Of a stretch of DNA of 7,980 nucleotides, positions 1-6,801 are shown one piece after another. Within the stretch, counting starts at the first letter, position 1; each line of letters begins with the position of its first letter. This stretch comes from Verrucomicrobia bacterium UBA2970 (GTDB taxonomy: Bacteria; Verrucomicrobiota; Verrucomicrobiia; Limisphaerales; AAA164-E04): the NCBI GenBank assembly GCA_002348345.1, contig DEAY01000310.1, positions 1 through 7,980 of the forward strand, read 5' to 3'. The notes below the pieces were generated by a model, which searched no databases, was not told where the DNA came from, and worked only from the letters and a program-made list of their open reading frames with translations. The position numbers and the translations under genes were made by a program.

Positions 1-1145
1 TGGACATCGACGGTCACCACGTGTCGACGGGTTTGTTGAAAGGCCTTCCGCAGATAATAGAGGGGTTGAGTGGTGTCGCCCTGGCTCGGTGCCCCGAGAA
101 ACAAGACCTTGCTTTCGCGGGCTCGGAGCGGTACGCGCCAGGCCAGATTGTCGAAGGGGTGATCATCGCCCACGAGCTTGAGGAGGTCGGGACCAAACCC
201 GGGCGGGGTTTCGGGAACGTCAACGACCCTGGATTTTCCGGGAGGCAGGTAGATTTCGGTGGAGGAAACCACGTTCGCTGACATGGGGGTGGTCACCCAA
301 CCATAGCGAAATGTTTCCCGGTCGGCGCCGGCGGCATTCGAAATCCGGACGCGCGCCCCTTCGTTTTCGACCAGACCGGAGGACGCGCTGGGCTGGGCGA
401 TGGCATGGATCCCGGCATTGGTCCCGGAGTCCTCCTGAATGGGGTGAAACTCGACCACACAACCCTTGGGCCAGTCGAACCCTTGGATTCCATCGAGAAG
501 CATGCCTGCCTGCAAATCCCCGATGACGATGATCCGCCAGTCTTGATGGTCCTCGCTGTGCTCACCGATCCGCGTCGATTCCTCCAACAGATCCACGGCG
601 GTGAGGAGGGCGTTGCCGAGATGGGTAGCTTTCCAGCTTGGCTGACGCTGCTTTGCCTGACGGATGATTTGGATCGCCCGATCGGCCTGAGGGGCGCTTG
701 CCCATTGCTCGAAGGTGATGATGGGATGAAGCTGATGGTCGAAGGTGTAGGCGGCGGCGAGGGCGGCTGAATCGATCTGGTTGACTTGATCGGCTAAAGC
801 GTCCTGGGCCTGCTCCCACAACGAGGCCCGCCTCATGCTGGCGCTCGCGTCGAGGAGAATCAGATTACGCTGTGGATTCTCCGCGGTGTTGGCCACGTCC
901 AAGGCCTTTTCGAGGTAGGGACGGGCGAAGGCCAAGGCGAGGAGAACGAGAATAAGGCAGCGGAGGAGGAGCAGAAAGAGATGCTCAAGGCGGCTCTTCT
1001 TCGTGAGCCGCGGTGGCGAGGGCTGGAGGAAGCGCAGCGTACTAAAGGGGACCTTGTCTTTCGAGGAGCGGCGAATGAGGTGGAAAACGATCGGCAGAAC
1101 CACGGCGAGGGCACCCGCGAGGAAGAGAGGGTAGAGAAAGTTCAT
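1..1145 (-). CDS. BatA-type membrane protein with von Willebrand A domain (3' end beyond window)
   Basis: The ATG at 1145 opens a frame with no stop to the window edge, giving 381 complete codons; the C-terminus is missing. Residues 1-24 (MNFLYPLFLAGALAVVLPIV...) and about 56-74 (LFLLLLRCLILVLLALAF) are hydrophobic segments separated by a basic, proline-rich loop. This is the two-anchor layout of the aerotolerance-regulator N-terminal (BatA) family. A vWA domain follows with all expected MIDAS metal ligands: DASAS at 99-103, T174 in THLGN, and D210 in VIGDLQ. Beyond about residue 230 the sequence resembles the Ig-like and C-terminal parts of long BatA proteins, but I cannot assign it to a domain. 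The gene starts 9 bp after the DUF58 stop and has no clear Shine-Dalgarno, which suggests translational coupling. It is probably the membrane-anchored partner of the upstream MoxR ATPase; its function in this organism is unknown. The full-length protein is likely several hundred residues longer. Confidence 0.88.
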   Translation of the reverse strand, partial: MNFLYPLFLAGALAVVLPIVFHLIRRSSKDKVPFSTLRFLQPSPPRLTKKSRLEHLFLLLLRCLILVLLALAFARPYLEKALDVANTAENPQRNLILLDASASMRRASLWEQAQDALADQVNQIDSAALAAAYTFDHQLHPIITFEQWASAPQADRAIQIIRQAKQRQPSWKATHLGNALLTAVDLLEESTRIGEHSEDHQDWRIIVIGDLQAGMLLDGIQGFDWPKGCVVEFHPIQEDSGTNAGIHAIAQPSASSGLVENEGARVRISNAAGADRETFRYGWVTTPMSANVVSSTEIYLPPGKSRVVDVPETPPGFGPDLLKLVGDDHPFDNLAWRVPLRARESKVLFLGAPSQGDTTQPLYYLRKAFQQTRRHVVTVDV

Positions 1146-1154
1146 CAAACGGAG

Positions 1155-2084
1155 CTAGCGGCTTGCGGTTGACTGCGGTTGAACACGGGTCTGAAGGAAA
1201 TCGAAGAGTTGCCGTTCTAGCGGCTCATTCGTCGTGACCAAGCGGTAGCCGATCCCGTTTTGTCGGCAGATTGACTCCACCCGGTTGAGGTGTGACTCAA
1301 GGCGTTCTAAGTAGCCCGCTCGGGCTTGCTGGGGGTCGATGTAAATCTCCTGGCCGGTTTCGACATCCTCAAAGAGATTGGCTTGGTCAAATGTAAAGTG
1401 CCGTTCGGCGGGATCGAGGACTTGAAAGACCTGAGCCTCATGGCCGCATGCCCGGATGGCGGTTAATCCCTGTTCCAGCGTGTCAATCGGCGCCATTAAA
1501 TCGGAGATGAGGATGACCAAGCCTCGTTTCCTGACCAGATCCAAGATGCGTTGGAGCGGGGTCTCGAGATCCGTGGACTGGCCGGTGGGCGGTTTTTCCA
1601 GCGAGAGCATCAAGCGTCGTAGATGGCCGCTGCGATTGCGTGCGGGAAGGAAATCATTGATTCCATCCGAGAAAGAGAGCAGGCCCACCGCATCGCCCTG
1701 CTGGTAGAGAAAATAACCCAGTGTCGCGGCAAGCGTATTGGTGTAAGTGAATTTGTTGTAGTCCAGGCTCCCGAACTCCATGGAACGACTCTGGTCCACC
1801 AAGAGATGACAGCGCAGGTTGGTTTCGTCCTCGAATTTCTTGATGTAATGGCGGTCGGTTCGGGCGAACAACTTCCAGTCCAGATACCGCAGGTCGTCTC
1901 CCGGCGAATACTGCCGGTATTCGCTGAATTCGACGGAGAACCCGTGAAAGGGGCTCCGGTGAAGGCCGTTCCAAAACCCTTCGACGACCACCTTGGCCCG
2001 CAGTTCGAGATTCTGAATCGCCATGAGGGCCTGGGGGCTGATCATGCTCCCGGCCGCCAGCTTTGCCTGACTGTCTTGTGCCAA
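1155..2084 (-). CDS. DUF58-family protein with vWA-like domain
   Basis: A 309-residue soluble protein. Residues about 28-78 carry the DUF58 signature, including HRSPFHGFSVEF, YRQYSPGDDLRYLDWK and FARTD. A vWA-like fold follows with a complete MIDAS: DQSRS at 97-101, a Thr in GQSTDLETPL (about 171) and D195 in ISDLMAP. No signal peptide or membrane segment is visible, so it is probably cytoplasmic and peripheral. Length and motif order are normal for the family. The likely start is TTG at 2084: an AGGGA Shine-Dalgarno lies 9 nt upstream and no upstream in-frame ATG or GTG precedes the stop at 2130-2132. The first downstream ATG (residue 14) leaves the signature intact but has a poorly spaced GGGAG. 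DUF58 proteins are nearly always encoded next to MoxR ATPases, as here with a 37 bp gap, and are presumed cofactors or substrate adaptors. The exact role is unknown. Confidence 0.93.
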   Translation of the reverse strand: MAQDSQAKLAAGSMISPQALMAIQNLELRAKVVVEGFWNGLHRSPFHGFSVEFSEYRQYSPGDDLRYLDWKLFARTDRHYIKKFEDETNLRCHLLVDQSRSMEFGSLDYNKFTYTNTLAATLGYFLYQQGDAVGLLSFSDGINDFLPARNRSGHLRRLMLSLEKPPTGQSTDLETPLQRILDLVRKRGLVILISDLMAPIDTLEQGLTAIRACGHEAQVFQVLDPAERHFTFDQANLFEDVETGQEIYIDPQQARAGYLERLESHLNRVESICRQNGIGYRLVTTNEPLERQLFDFLQTRVQPQSTASR

Positions 2085-2093
2085 TTTGAATGA

Positions 2094-2098
2094 TCCCT
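2094..2098 (-). promoter_or_regulatory. Ribosome binding site supporting the TTG start of the DUF58 gene
   Basis: AGGGA on the minus strand, 9 nt before the TTG at 2084. It supports the non-ATG start, because the next downstream ATG candidate has a GGGAG only one base away. Confidence 0.5.
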
Positions 2099-2121
2099 GT
2101 TGAACGTTTGCTCTCTTGGAC

Positions 2122-3123
2122 TCAATCCCTCAACGATTCGAGTAAACGATCAATAAGCTGATCGACGGTGATGTTCTCGGCCTCGGCTCGGTAGTTGATC
2201 AGGATGCGGTGTCGGAGGGAGGGCTTGGCCAATGCATCGATATCCTCTTGGACCACATGGGCCCGATTTTGCAGCAGCGCCCGCACTTTGGCTCCCAGAA
2301 CCAGGAACTGGGCCCCGCGGAGACCGGCGCCCCAGCTAATGTATTTCTGTGAGAATTCGGGGGAATCCTTCTGCCCGGGTCGTGACGCCGAGGCCAGTTT
2401 AACAGCGTAACGGATGATGTCTTTCGCGATGGGGACGCTCTTAACAAGCGCCTGAAATCGCAAGACATCCTCACCGGAGAAGAGCGGTTGGATGGCCTCG
2501 GGGGCGTGAGAGGTGGTTTGCGCGACCACCTCGACCTCATCATCCTCCGGGAGATAGTCAATCACGACGTTGAACATGAAACGGTCCAGTTGAGCTTCCG
2601 GGAGGGGATAGGTGCCTTCCATCTCGATCGGGTTCTGGGTGGCCAGGACGAAGAAAGGTTCGGGGAGATGGTGGCGGACCCCGGCGGCGGTGACCTGATG
2701 CTCTTGCATTGCCTCCAAGAGAGCCGCTTGAGTTTTGGGAGGCGTTCGATTGATCTCGTCGGCAAGGATCATGTTCGCGAAAACAGGACCCTTGACAAAC
2801 TGAAGCGCTCGACCGGCATCGCTGTCCTGGAGGATCTCGGTTCCGGTGATGTCGGCCGGCATCAGGTCCGGCGTGAACTGGATCCGCTGAAACTCGAGGT
2901 GGAAGATCTGGGCGATGGATTTGACCAGGAGCGTCTTGGCAAGACCAGGTGCGCCGGTGATCAAGCAATGCCCTCCAGAGAAGAGGGCAATGAGAATCTG
3001 CTCGATGGCATCCTTTTGCCCGACGATGACCTTCTGCAACTCTTGCTCGATCTGGTTTCGGCTTTGAAATAGTTGTTCGACTGTTTGCTGCTCGCTTGCG
3101 CCACTTCCTCTCACTGCTTCCAC
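2122..3123 (-). CDS. MoxR-family AAA+ ATPase
   Basis: A 333-residue protein matching the MoxR family throughout. Walker A is GAPGLAKT (57-64), followed by the characteristic QFTPDLMPADITG (82-94). Walker B is MILADEIN (118-125, with D122 and E123), sensor 1 is ATQNPIEMEGTYPLPEAQLDR (161-181), and WGAGLRGAQ (264-272) is the sensor-2/lid region. Residues after about 255 form the AAA lid domain. Length is normal and all catalytic residues are present. The start is GTG at 3123, with GAAAGGA centred 5-6 nt upstream. MoxR ATPases are ATP-driven chaperones that work with vWA-domain proteins in maturing enzyme complexes or envelope processes. The two genes directly downstream encode MIDAS-bearing vWA proteins, so this is very likely the motor of that set. 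The symbol moxR is often used generically, but the true orthologue group cannot be settled here. Confidence 0.96.
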   Translation of the reverse strand: MEAVRGSGASEQQTVEQLFQSRNQIEQELQKVIVGQKDAIEQILIALFSGGHCLITGAPGLAKTLLVKSIAQIFHLEFQRIQFTPDLMPADITGTEILQDSDAGRALQFVKGPVFANMILADEINRTPPKTQAALLEAMQEHQVTAAGVRHHLPEPFFVLATQNPIEMEGTYPLPEAQLDRFMFNVVIDYLPEDDEVEVVAQTTSHAPEAIQPLFSGEDVLRFQALVKSVPIAKDIIRYAVKLASASRPGQKDSPEFSQKYISWGAGLRGAQFLVLGAKVRALLQNRAHVVQEDIDALAKPSLRHRILINYRAEAENITVDQLIDRLLESLRD

Positions 3124-3128
3124 TAGGA

Positions 3129-3135
3129 TCCTTTC
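3129..3135 (-). promoter_or_regulatory. Ribosome binding site for the MoxR ATPase (GTG start)
   Basis: GAAAGGA on the minus strand ends 5 nt before the GTG at 3123. It fixes the non-ATG start, since no better initiator lies in frame nearby. Confidence 0.65.
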
Positions 3136-3201
3136 TGCATCAATGGGTTTACTTGAAATAGACTCAATTCGGACTGGCTTGGTGGTGGGGTCTTTGGTCG
3201 A

Positions 3202-4041
3202 TCAATGCGTGAGCGCGTAGACAACGATATTGATCCCGAGGGGATAGGCTTTTTTTTCCGAGAATTCCCGAAAGAAGTATTCGTTGTAGCCCTCCCATTC
3301 CCAACCATCCCCCAAATCAGTGTTGTGACAGATCACGCAAACCAGTCGCTGGTGGTCGTCGAAGATTCCCTTGTAGTGCACCTCGCGCGCATCGTAGCGT
3401 TCCCAGGTGATGCCATGGTAGCGGCTTTCCATGCCCAACCCAACATTGGGAATTTGTGGTTTTTCATCGAGTGGGAACACACAATTGAAGATCGGATGGC
3501 TCAGGGGGAGTTCCTTCGGTTCCCGGTCGGGAAACACGCGTTTGATTTCCCGATAGAAGTTATACCACTCACGTTCTCCCCAAAAATCATCGACCAACAT
3601 GAAGCCGCCCCCAAGAAGGTAGGTTCGGAGCGCGCGCACTTCGGCTTCGGTGAATCGGAGATGCCCTGGCTCAATGAGATAAACGAACGGATGCTCGAAG
3701 AGTTCGGGGTTGGTGAGCTCGAGAATCTTTCCATCAGGATTAACCTTGAGGGAGGTCATTTCCTGGAGGCGATAGGAAAAATTGAGATCGCTATCCGGAT
3801 AGTCTATCTGCCACTTCTCACCCCAATAGCCGCCATAGCCCATGGAGGAATACTTGATGCGGACGAAGGTGAACTCATCGGACTTGAACTTGACGTCGTT
3901 TTCCCACTCCGGGACGCCCCGTCGGTCGGACCCCCATAATTGGGCGTCGAGTCGGTTGGGTATGAGAACCGCCAGAAGGGACAAGAGAACTCCGATCACC
4001 AGGGGAAAGCAGGAACGGCTGATCTGGGAAGAGGGAGACAT
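3202..4041 (-). CDS. Exported DUF4159-domain protein
   Basis: A 279-residue protein starting at ATG 4041. Residues 1-34 look like a signal peptide: polar start, hydrophobic core CFPLVIGVLLSLLAVLIP, then LDAQ. The remainder is a single DUF4159 domain: FTFVRIKYSS (57-66), WQIDYPDSDLNFSYRLQEMT (77-96), GGGFMLVDDFWGE (144-156), HPIF (182-185), and the C-terminal HNTDLGDGWEWEGYNEYFF, ending GINIVVYALTH. The fold resembles a ThuA/class I glutamine amidotransferase-like domain, but no activity is established. Many homologues are longer and carry other domains; this is a short stand-alone version. It sits 14 bp downstream of the TPR-peptidase gene and 78 bp upstream of moxR. DUF4159 genes regularly accompany MoxR/DUF58/BatA clusters. 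Oddities: a CXXCH motif (CVICH, 235-239) in an exported protein, and an A8 run near the 3' end (see findings). Confidence 0.92.
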   Translation of the reverse strand: MSPSSQISRSCFPLVIGVLLSLLAVLIPNRLDAQLWGSDRRGVPEWENDVKFKSDEFTFVRIKYSSMGYGGYWGEKWQIDYPDSDLNFSYRLQEMTSLKVNPDGKILELTNPELFEHPFVYLIEPGHLRFTEAEVRALRTYLLGGGFMLVDDFWGEREWYNFYREIKRVFPDREPKELPLSHPIFNCVFPLDEKPQIPNVGLGMESRYHGITWERYDAREVHYKGIFDDHQRLVCVICHNTDLGDGWEWEGYNEYFFREFSEKKAYPLGINIVVYALTH

Positions 4042-4055
4042 TCTCGAGTTCGGCG

Positions 4056-6698
4056 TCAGTCGGTGCCTGGGGAAGTGAGCCCGACGGGGGCGGTTGCTTC
4101 GGGTGTGGTTGCCTCGGGAGTGGGGATCTCGAGTGTTTGTTGGGTCTCTCGGGCGGTGATCGAATGAAGCAAGCGATAGGCTGCGCGGAATCGAGGCGCC
4201 TCCTCAAGGGCCTGGAGGACATGCCGATGTGCCTGAGGAGATTCCTTCTCATGCAGTAACCGAGCCAGTTGGTAATGAACTTCGGCCGGGTCGCCGGGAT
4301 CGAGCTGAAGCAAGGTTTGGTAAGCGCCGATGGCACGGTCCGTTTCTCCCATTGCTTCGCTGGAACGCGCGAGGTAACGGTAGGATTGCGGAATCAGTGG
4401 GTTGACGGCAAGGAGTCGTTGAAGGTTGAGTTGGAGTGAGTCCCAGCGTTCATCCTCCAGGTCCAACGCGACGAGTTGGAGATAGACATCAGGGGCTTCG
4501 TGATCTGTGCGGGCGATCGCTTCGAGGATTTTTCGTTCTTCCTCAAGGTTGCCGAGGCCGCGCCAGGCTTGGGCTGTCAGTCGGGGGGCGACCTCGTTGC
4601 CCGGCTGGATCGGGAAGTGCGAGGTAATTTTCTCAAGCGCCTTCAGTGCCTCCTCCCACTGCTCGTCGGCCAAGCGCTGGCGGGCATGTTCCAAGAGCAG
4701 GTAATAGTTGTCCGGATTGGTCGCCAGGACGACCTCGGTCGAGACGGCTCGAAGCTGATCCTCGGGGAGGTCCCAGTTAAGCCCTTGGCCGAGCGCTTCA
4801 GCCTGGGTTGTAGCAAAGGCTTCGAAGTCCTTGTTCAATTCAAGAACGGGTTTGGTGTGGGCTGTGAGGGCGGCGTTGATCAGCAGGCCGGCCCCGAGGT
4901 CATTGAGGATTCCAATCAGGGCCGGTTGCCCGAACTGGTCGACAATGTATTGGACGACCAAGCATGATTGGTAGTAGGCAAACTGCATCGCTTCTGGCGA
5001 AAAGGCGCGGATGAACGCCGCACTTAATTCAGAAACCGGCGTCATCGAACCGTTGAGAATCATTTCCCGATACTCGGGGGTCATCGATTGGCCCCACGAA
5101 GGATCCTTTTCGAGCTCCTCGTAGACGGAGATTCCCTCACTCAACCAGCGGGGCATCTTGTTGCGGGTCATCGTCAGGGTAATCACGTGACAGAATTCGT
5201 GCCAAAGAACCGCCCGCCAGTTGGACGGGTTGGCTCCCTGCGTGGAGGGGCTGTTGGCGGTCACCACATTTCCAAAGCAGACTCCCAAGAACCCTGGATT
5301 GTGGGGAACTCCGAAGGTGCGAACCCCAAAATCTTTTTCATGCCCAAAGAGCTCGACGATGATTCGTCGCTCGAGCTCGACCTGATACTTCGCGCTTAGC
5401 ACCGCCTTTGCCTCCTCCAGGAGTTCCATGACCTGGTCTCCAAAGATGGGTGCCTCGTCCGCTGGCATGCGGACGATAAAGGAATCCGATTCCAAGGTGG
5501 CGTAGTCGTCCAAGGTGGTCTTGAGGGTAACCAGATTATAGGCGGTGATGTTGTAGCCGTCCTTTTCATGGGCTTTTGCGGCCCACTCCCAACCCTCTTC
5601 CTCGTCTCCGAGTCGCAGGAGATCCTGAGCCAGTTGAATCTGGGAGGGGCTGTCATCTGGATAGGAGGCGAGCGCGCGACGCTGGTAAGCGGCACCCTCC
5701 TTGAATCGATACTTCTGGGAAAGTTTCTTTCCAATCAGGTGGTTCACCCTGGGATTGGTTTTGAAGTGCTTGAGACTGGCGTCGTGGGCCCTTCGTTCCT
5801 CATCCGGTTTCGATTCAAGGTGGGCGATCACGGCGCGGTAGCCCCAGGCTTCCGGGTGGTCCGCGTTGATGGCGAGCACCTTCTTGATAGCATCTTCTGC
5901 CAAGGGATACTCCTCGGCGTCGATATAGTGATCGGTGAGTTTGAGTAGGGAGGGGATGTGCCTGGGATTGACATCGAGCGCCCGGTCGATGAATTCGCCC
6001 ATCGCCTCCTGGTCGCTGCTGGCGACGGCCATGGCGAGCCCGTAGAGGAGGTCCGGGTCTTCCTCAAAGTCGACGAGTCCCTTGCGGTAGGTCCGGCTGG
6101 CCACCTCATAGTCCTCCTTGTCCAGGGCCAGTTGCCCGGCCGCCAAGATCGCCTCGCGGAAGGGGGGGTCGTTCTTGATTCCCGGGTCGAAGAAGAACTC
6201 GAGCACCCACCGCGGTTCCTCTCCGAGCGCCAAGGCGGTTTTTCCAAGAGCGATCAGGTTTTCCGGATCCCGGTAGGCCCATCCCCGGCTGCCGGCGAGT
6301 TGGTTGATGGATTGGATGTAGGCCGCCGCTTCCGCCGGTCGGTTTTGAAATTGTTGAACGGTGCGGCCCAGATCGAACAGTCGGATACTCCGTTCCCGGG
6401 TTTGATCGAGACCCGATTTGAGGGTTTCAAAAGCCTCGCCGTAACGGCCGAGGGTGAGTTGGGCCTGGATGAGAAGGAGAAACCAGTCTTCGTCGGGGCG
6501 TGTGCTCTCGCCGATCTCCTCGCGGCATTGTTTGATGCAGAGTTCGTAATTTCCCTCGATCAACGCATTCCTGGCCTCCGTGAGCTCCGCCGCCTGGACG
6601 AGTGGGCTTGGCCAAAGTAAGAGGAAGAGCGTGCAAAGCCCCAGTGAGAGTCCGTGCCACCCCGAAGCTGCCCGTTTTGAGTAGGCAGTGCTCATCAC
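4056..6698 (-). CDS. Exported TPR protein with central HExxH metallopeptidase (peptidase MA-like) domain
   Basis: An 880-residue protein. An N-terminal signal peptide (KRAASGWHG, then a Leu-rich core, then LVQA-AE around residue 36-37) predicts export. Residues about 38-385 are helical TPR-like repeats, for example AEDAIKKVLAINADHPEAWGY at about 267-287. Residues about 400-630 match the peptidase MA-like gluzincin domain: SDSFIVRMP, VELFGHEKDFGVRTFG, then HEFCH at 500-504 (two zinc-binding His plus catalytic E501) and the third ligand E521 in PRWLSEGISVYEE. The metal site is therefore complete. A second TPR block spans about 655-850, and a Pro/Thr-rich tail (851-880) follows. The start is ambiguous between GTG 6698 and the adjacent ATG 6695; a GGGAGGGG lies 12 nt upstream of the GTG. 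No substrate is evident. It is probably the first gene of the operon, 14 bp before the DUF4159 gene. The TPRs suggest a protein-docking or assembly role in the periplasm. Confidence 0.92.
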   Translation of the reverse strand: MMSTAYSKRAASGWHGLSLGLCTLFLLLWPSPLVQAAELTEARNALIEGNYELCIKQCREEIGESTRPDEDWFLLLIQAQLTLGRYGEAFETLKSGLDQTRERSIRLFDLGRTVQQFQNRPAEAAAYIQSINQLAGSRGWAYRDPENLIALGKTALALGEEPRWVLEFFFDPGIKNDPPFREAILAAGQLALDKEDYEVASRTYRKGLVDFEEDPDLLYGLAMAVASSDQEAMGEFIDRALDVNPRHIPSLLKLTDHYIDAEEYPLAEDAIKKVLAINADHPEAWGYRAVIAHLESKPDEERRAHDASLKHFKTNPRVNHLIGKKLSQKYRFKEGAAYQRRALASYPDDSPSQIQLAQDLLRLGDEEEGWEWAAKAHEKDGYNITAYNLVTLKTTLDDYATLESDSFIVRMPADEAPIFGDQVMELLEEAKAVLSAKYQVELERRIIVELFGHEKDFGVRTFGVPHNPGFLGVCFGNVVTANSPSTQGANPSNWRAVLWHEFCHVITLTMTRNKMPRWLSEGISVYEELEKDPSWGQSMTPEYREMILNGSMTPVSELSAAFIRAFSPEAMQFAYYQSCLVVQYIVDQFGQPALIGILNDLGAGLLINAALTAHTKPVLELNKDFEAFATTQAEALGQGLNWDLPEDQLRAVSTEVVLATNPDNYYLLLEHARQRLADEQWEEALKALEKITSHFPIQPGNEVAPRLTAQAWRGLGNLEEERKILEAIARTDHEAPDVYLQLVALDLEDERWDSLQLNLQRLLAVNPLIPQSYRYLARSSEAMGETDRAIGAYQTLLQLDPGDPAEVHYQLARLLHEKESPQAHRHVLQALEEAPRFRAAYRLLHSITARETQQTLEIPTPEATTPEATAPVGLTSPGTD
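4086..4118 (-). repeat. Short PEAT(T/A) repeat in the C-terminal tail of the TPR-peptidase
   Basis: Residues 861-871 read PEATTPEATAP, two near-identical five-residue units in a Pro/Thr-rich low-complexity tail. The DNA is also similar between units. It is likely a flexible extension after the last TPR helix. Confidence 0.55.
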
Positions 6699-6710
6699 CC
6701 CCGGAGCTTA

Positions 6711-6718
6711 CCCCTCCC
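6711..6718 (-). promoter_or_regulatory. Possible ribosome binding site of the TPR-peptidase gene
   Basis: GGGAGGGG on the minus strand, 12 nt before the GTG at 6698 and 15 nt before the ATG at 6695. The spacing is long for either start, but it fits GTG better. Confidence 0.35.
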
Positions 6719-6801
6719 GGCAAGGAATGCAATGACTAGGAGGCAGATTTAAGGCCTTTTTCGTAGTAACGAGGCGACCTGTGAGAGACGGCGGCGGGGC
6801 C

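Noticed and set aside
2488..3072. A 194-codon plus-strand open frame opposite moxR
   Set aside because: Antisense to highly conserved Walker and sensor motifs; composition reflects the complement of that gene.
3126..3201. Possible internal promoter before moxR (TTGAGT, 17 nt, ATTGAT)
   Set aside because: The -35-like match is partial and the -10-like hexamer is poor; such matches arise by chance in a 78 bp gap.
3205..3939. A 244-codon plus-strand open frame opposite the DUF4159 gene
   Set aside because: It lies wholly antisense to a gene with clear family motifs, has no recognisable domain, and long antisense frames are common opposite GC-rich coding sequence.
5958..6620. A 220-codon plus-strand open frame opposite the TPR-peptidase gene
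   Set aside because: Antisense shadow of a confident gene; its translation shows no family signature.
6699..6801. Possible terminator and promoter between the transketolase and TPR-peptidase genes
   Set aside because: On the minus strand a short imperfect hairpin (GCCTCGT...ACGAAAAAGGC) precedes an AT-rich TTAAAT. The stem is weak, there is no U-tract, and no well-spaced -35/-10 pair is seen. A promoter here is likely from context but cannot be placed.
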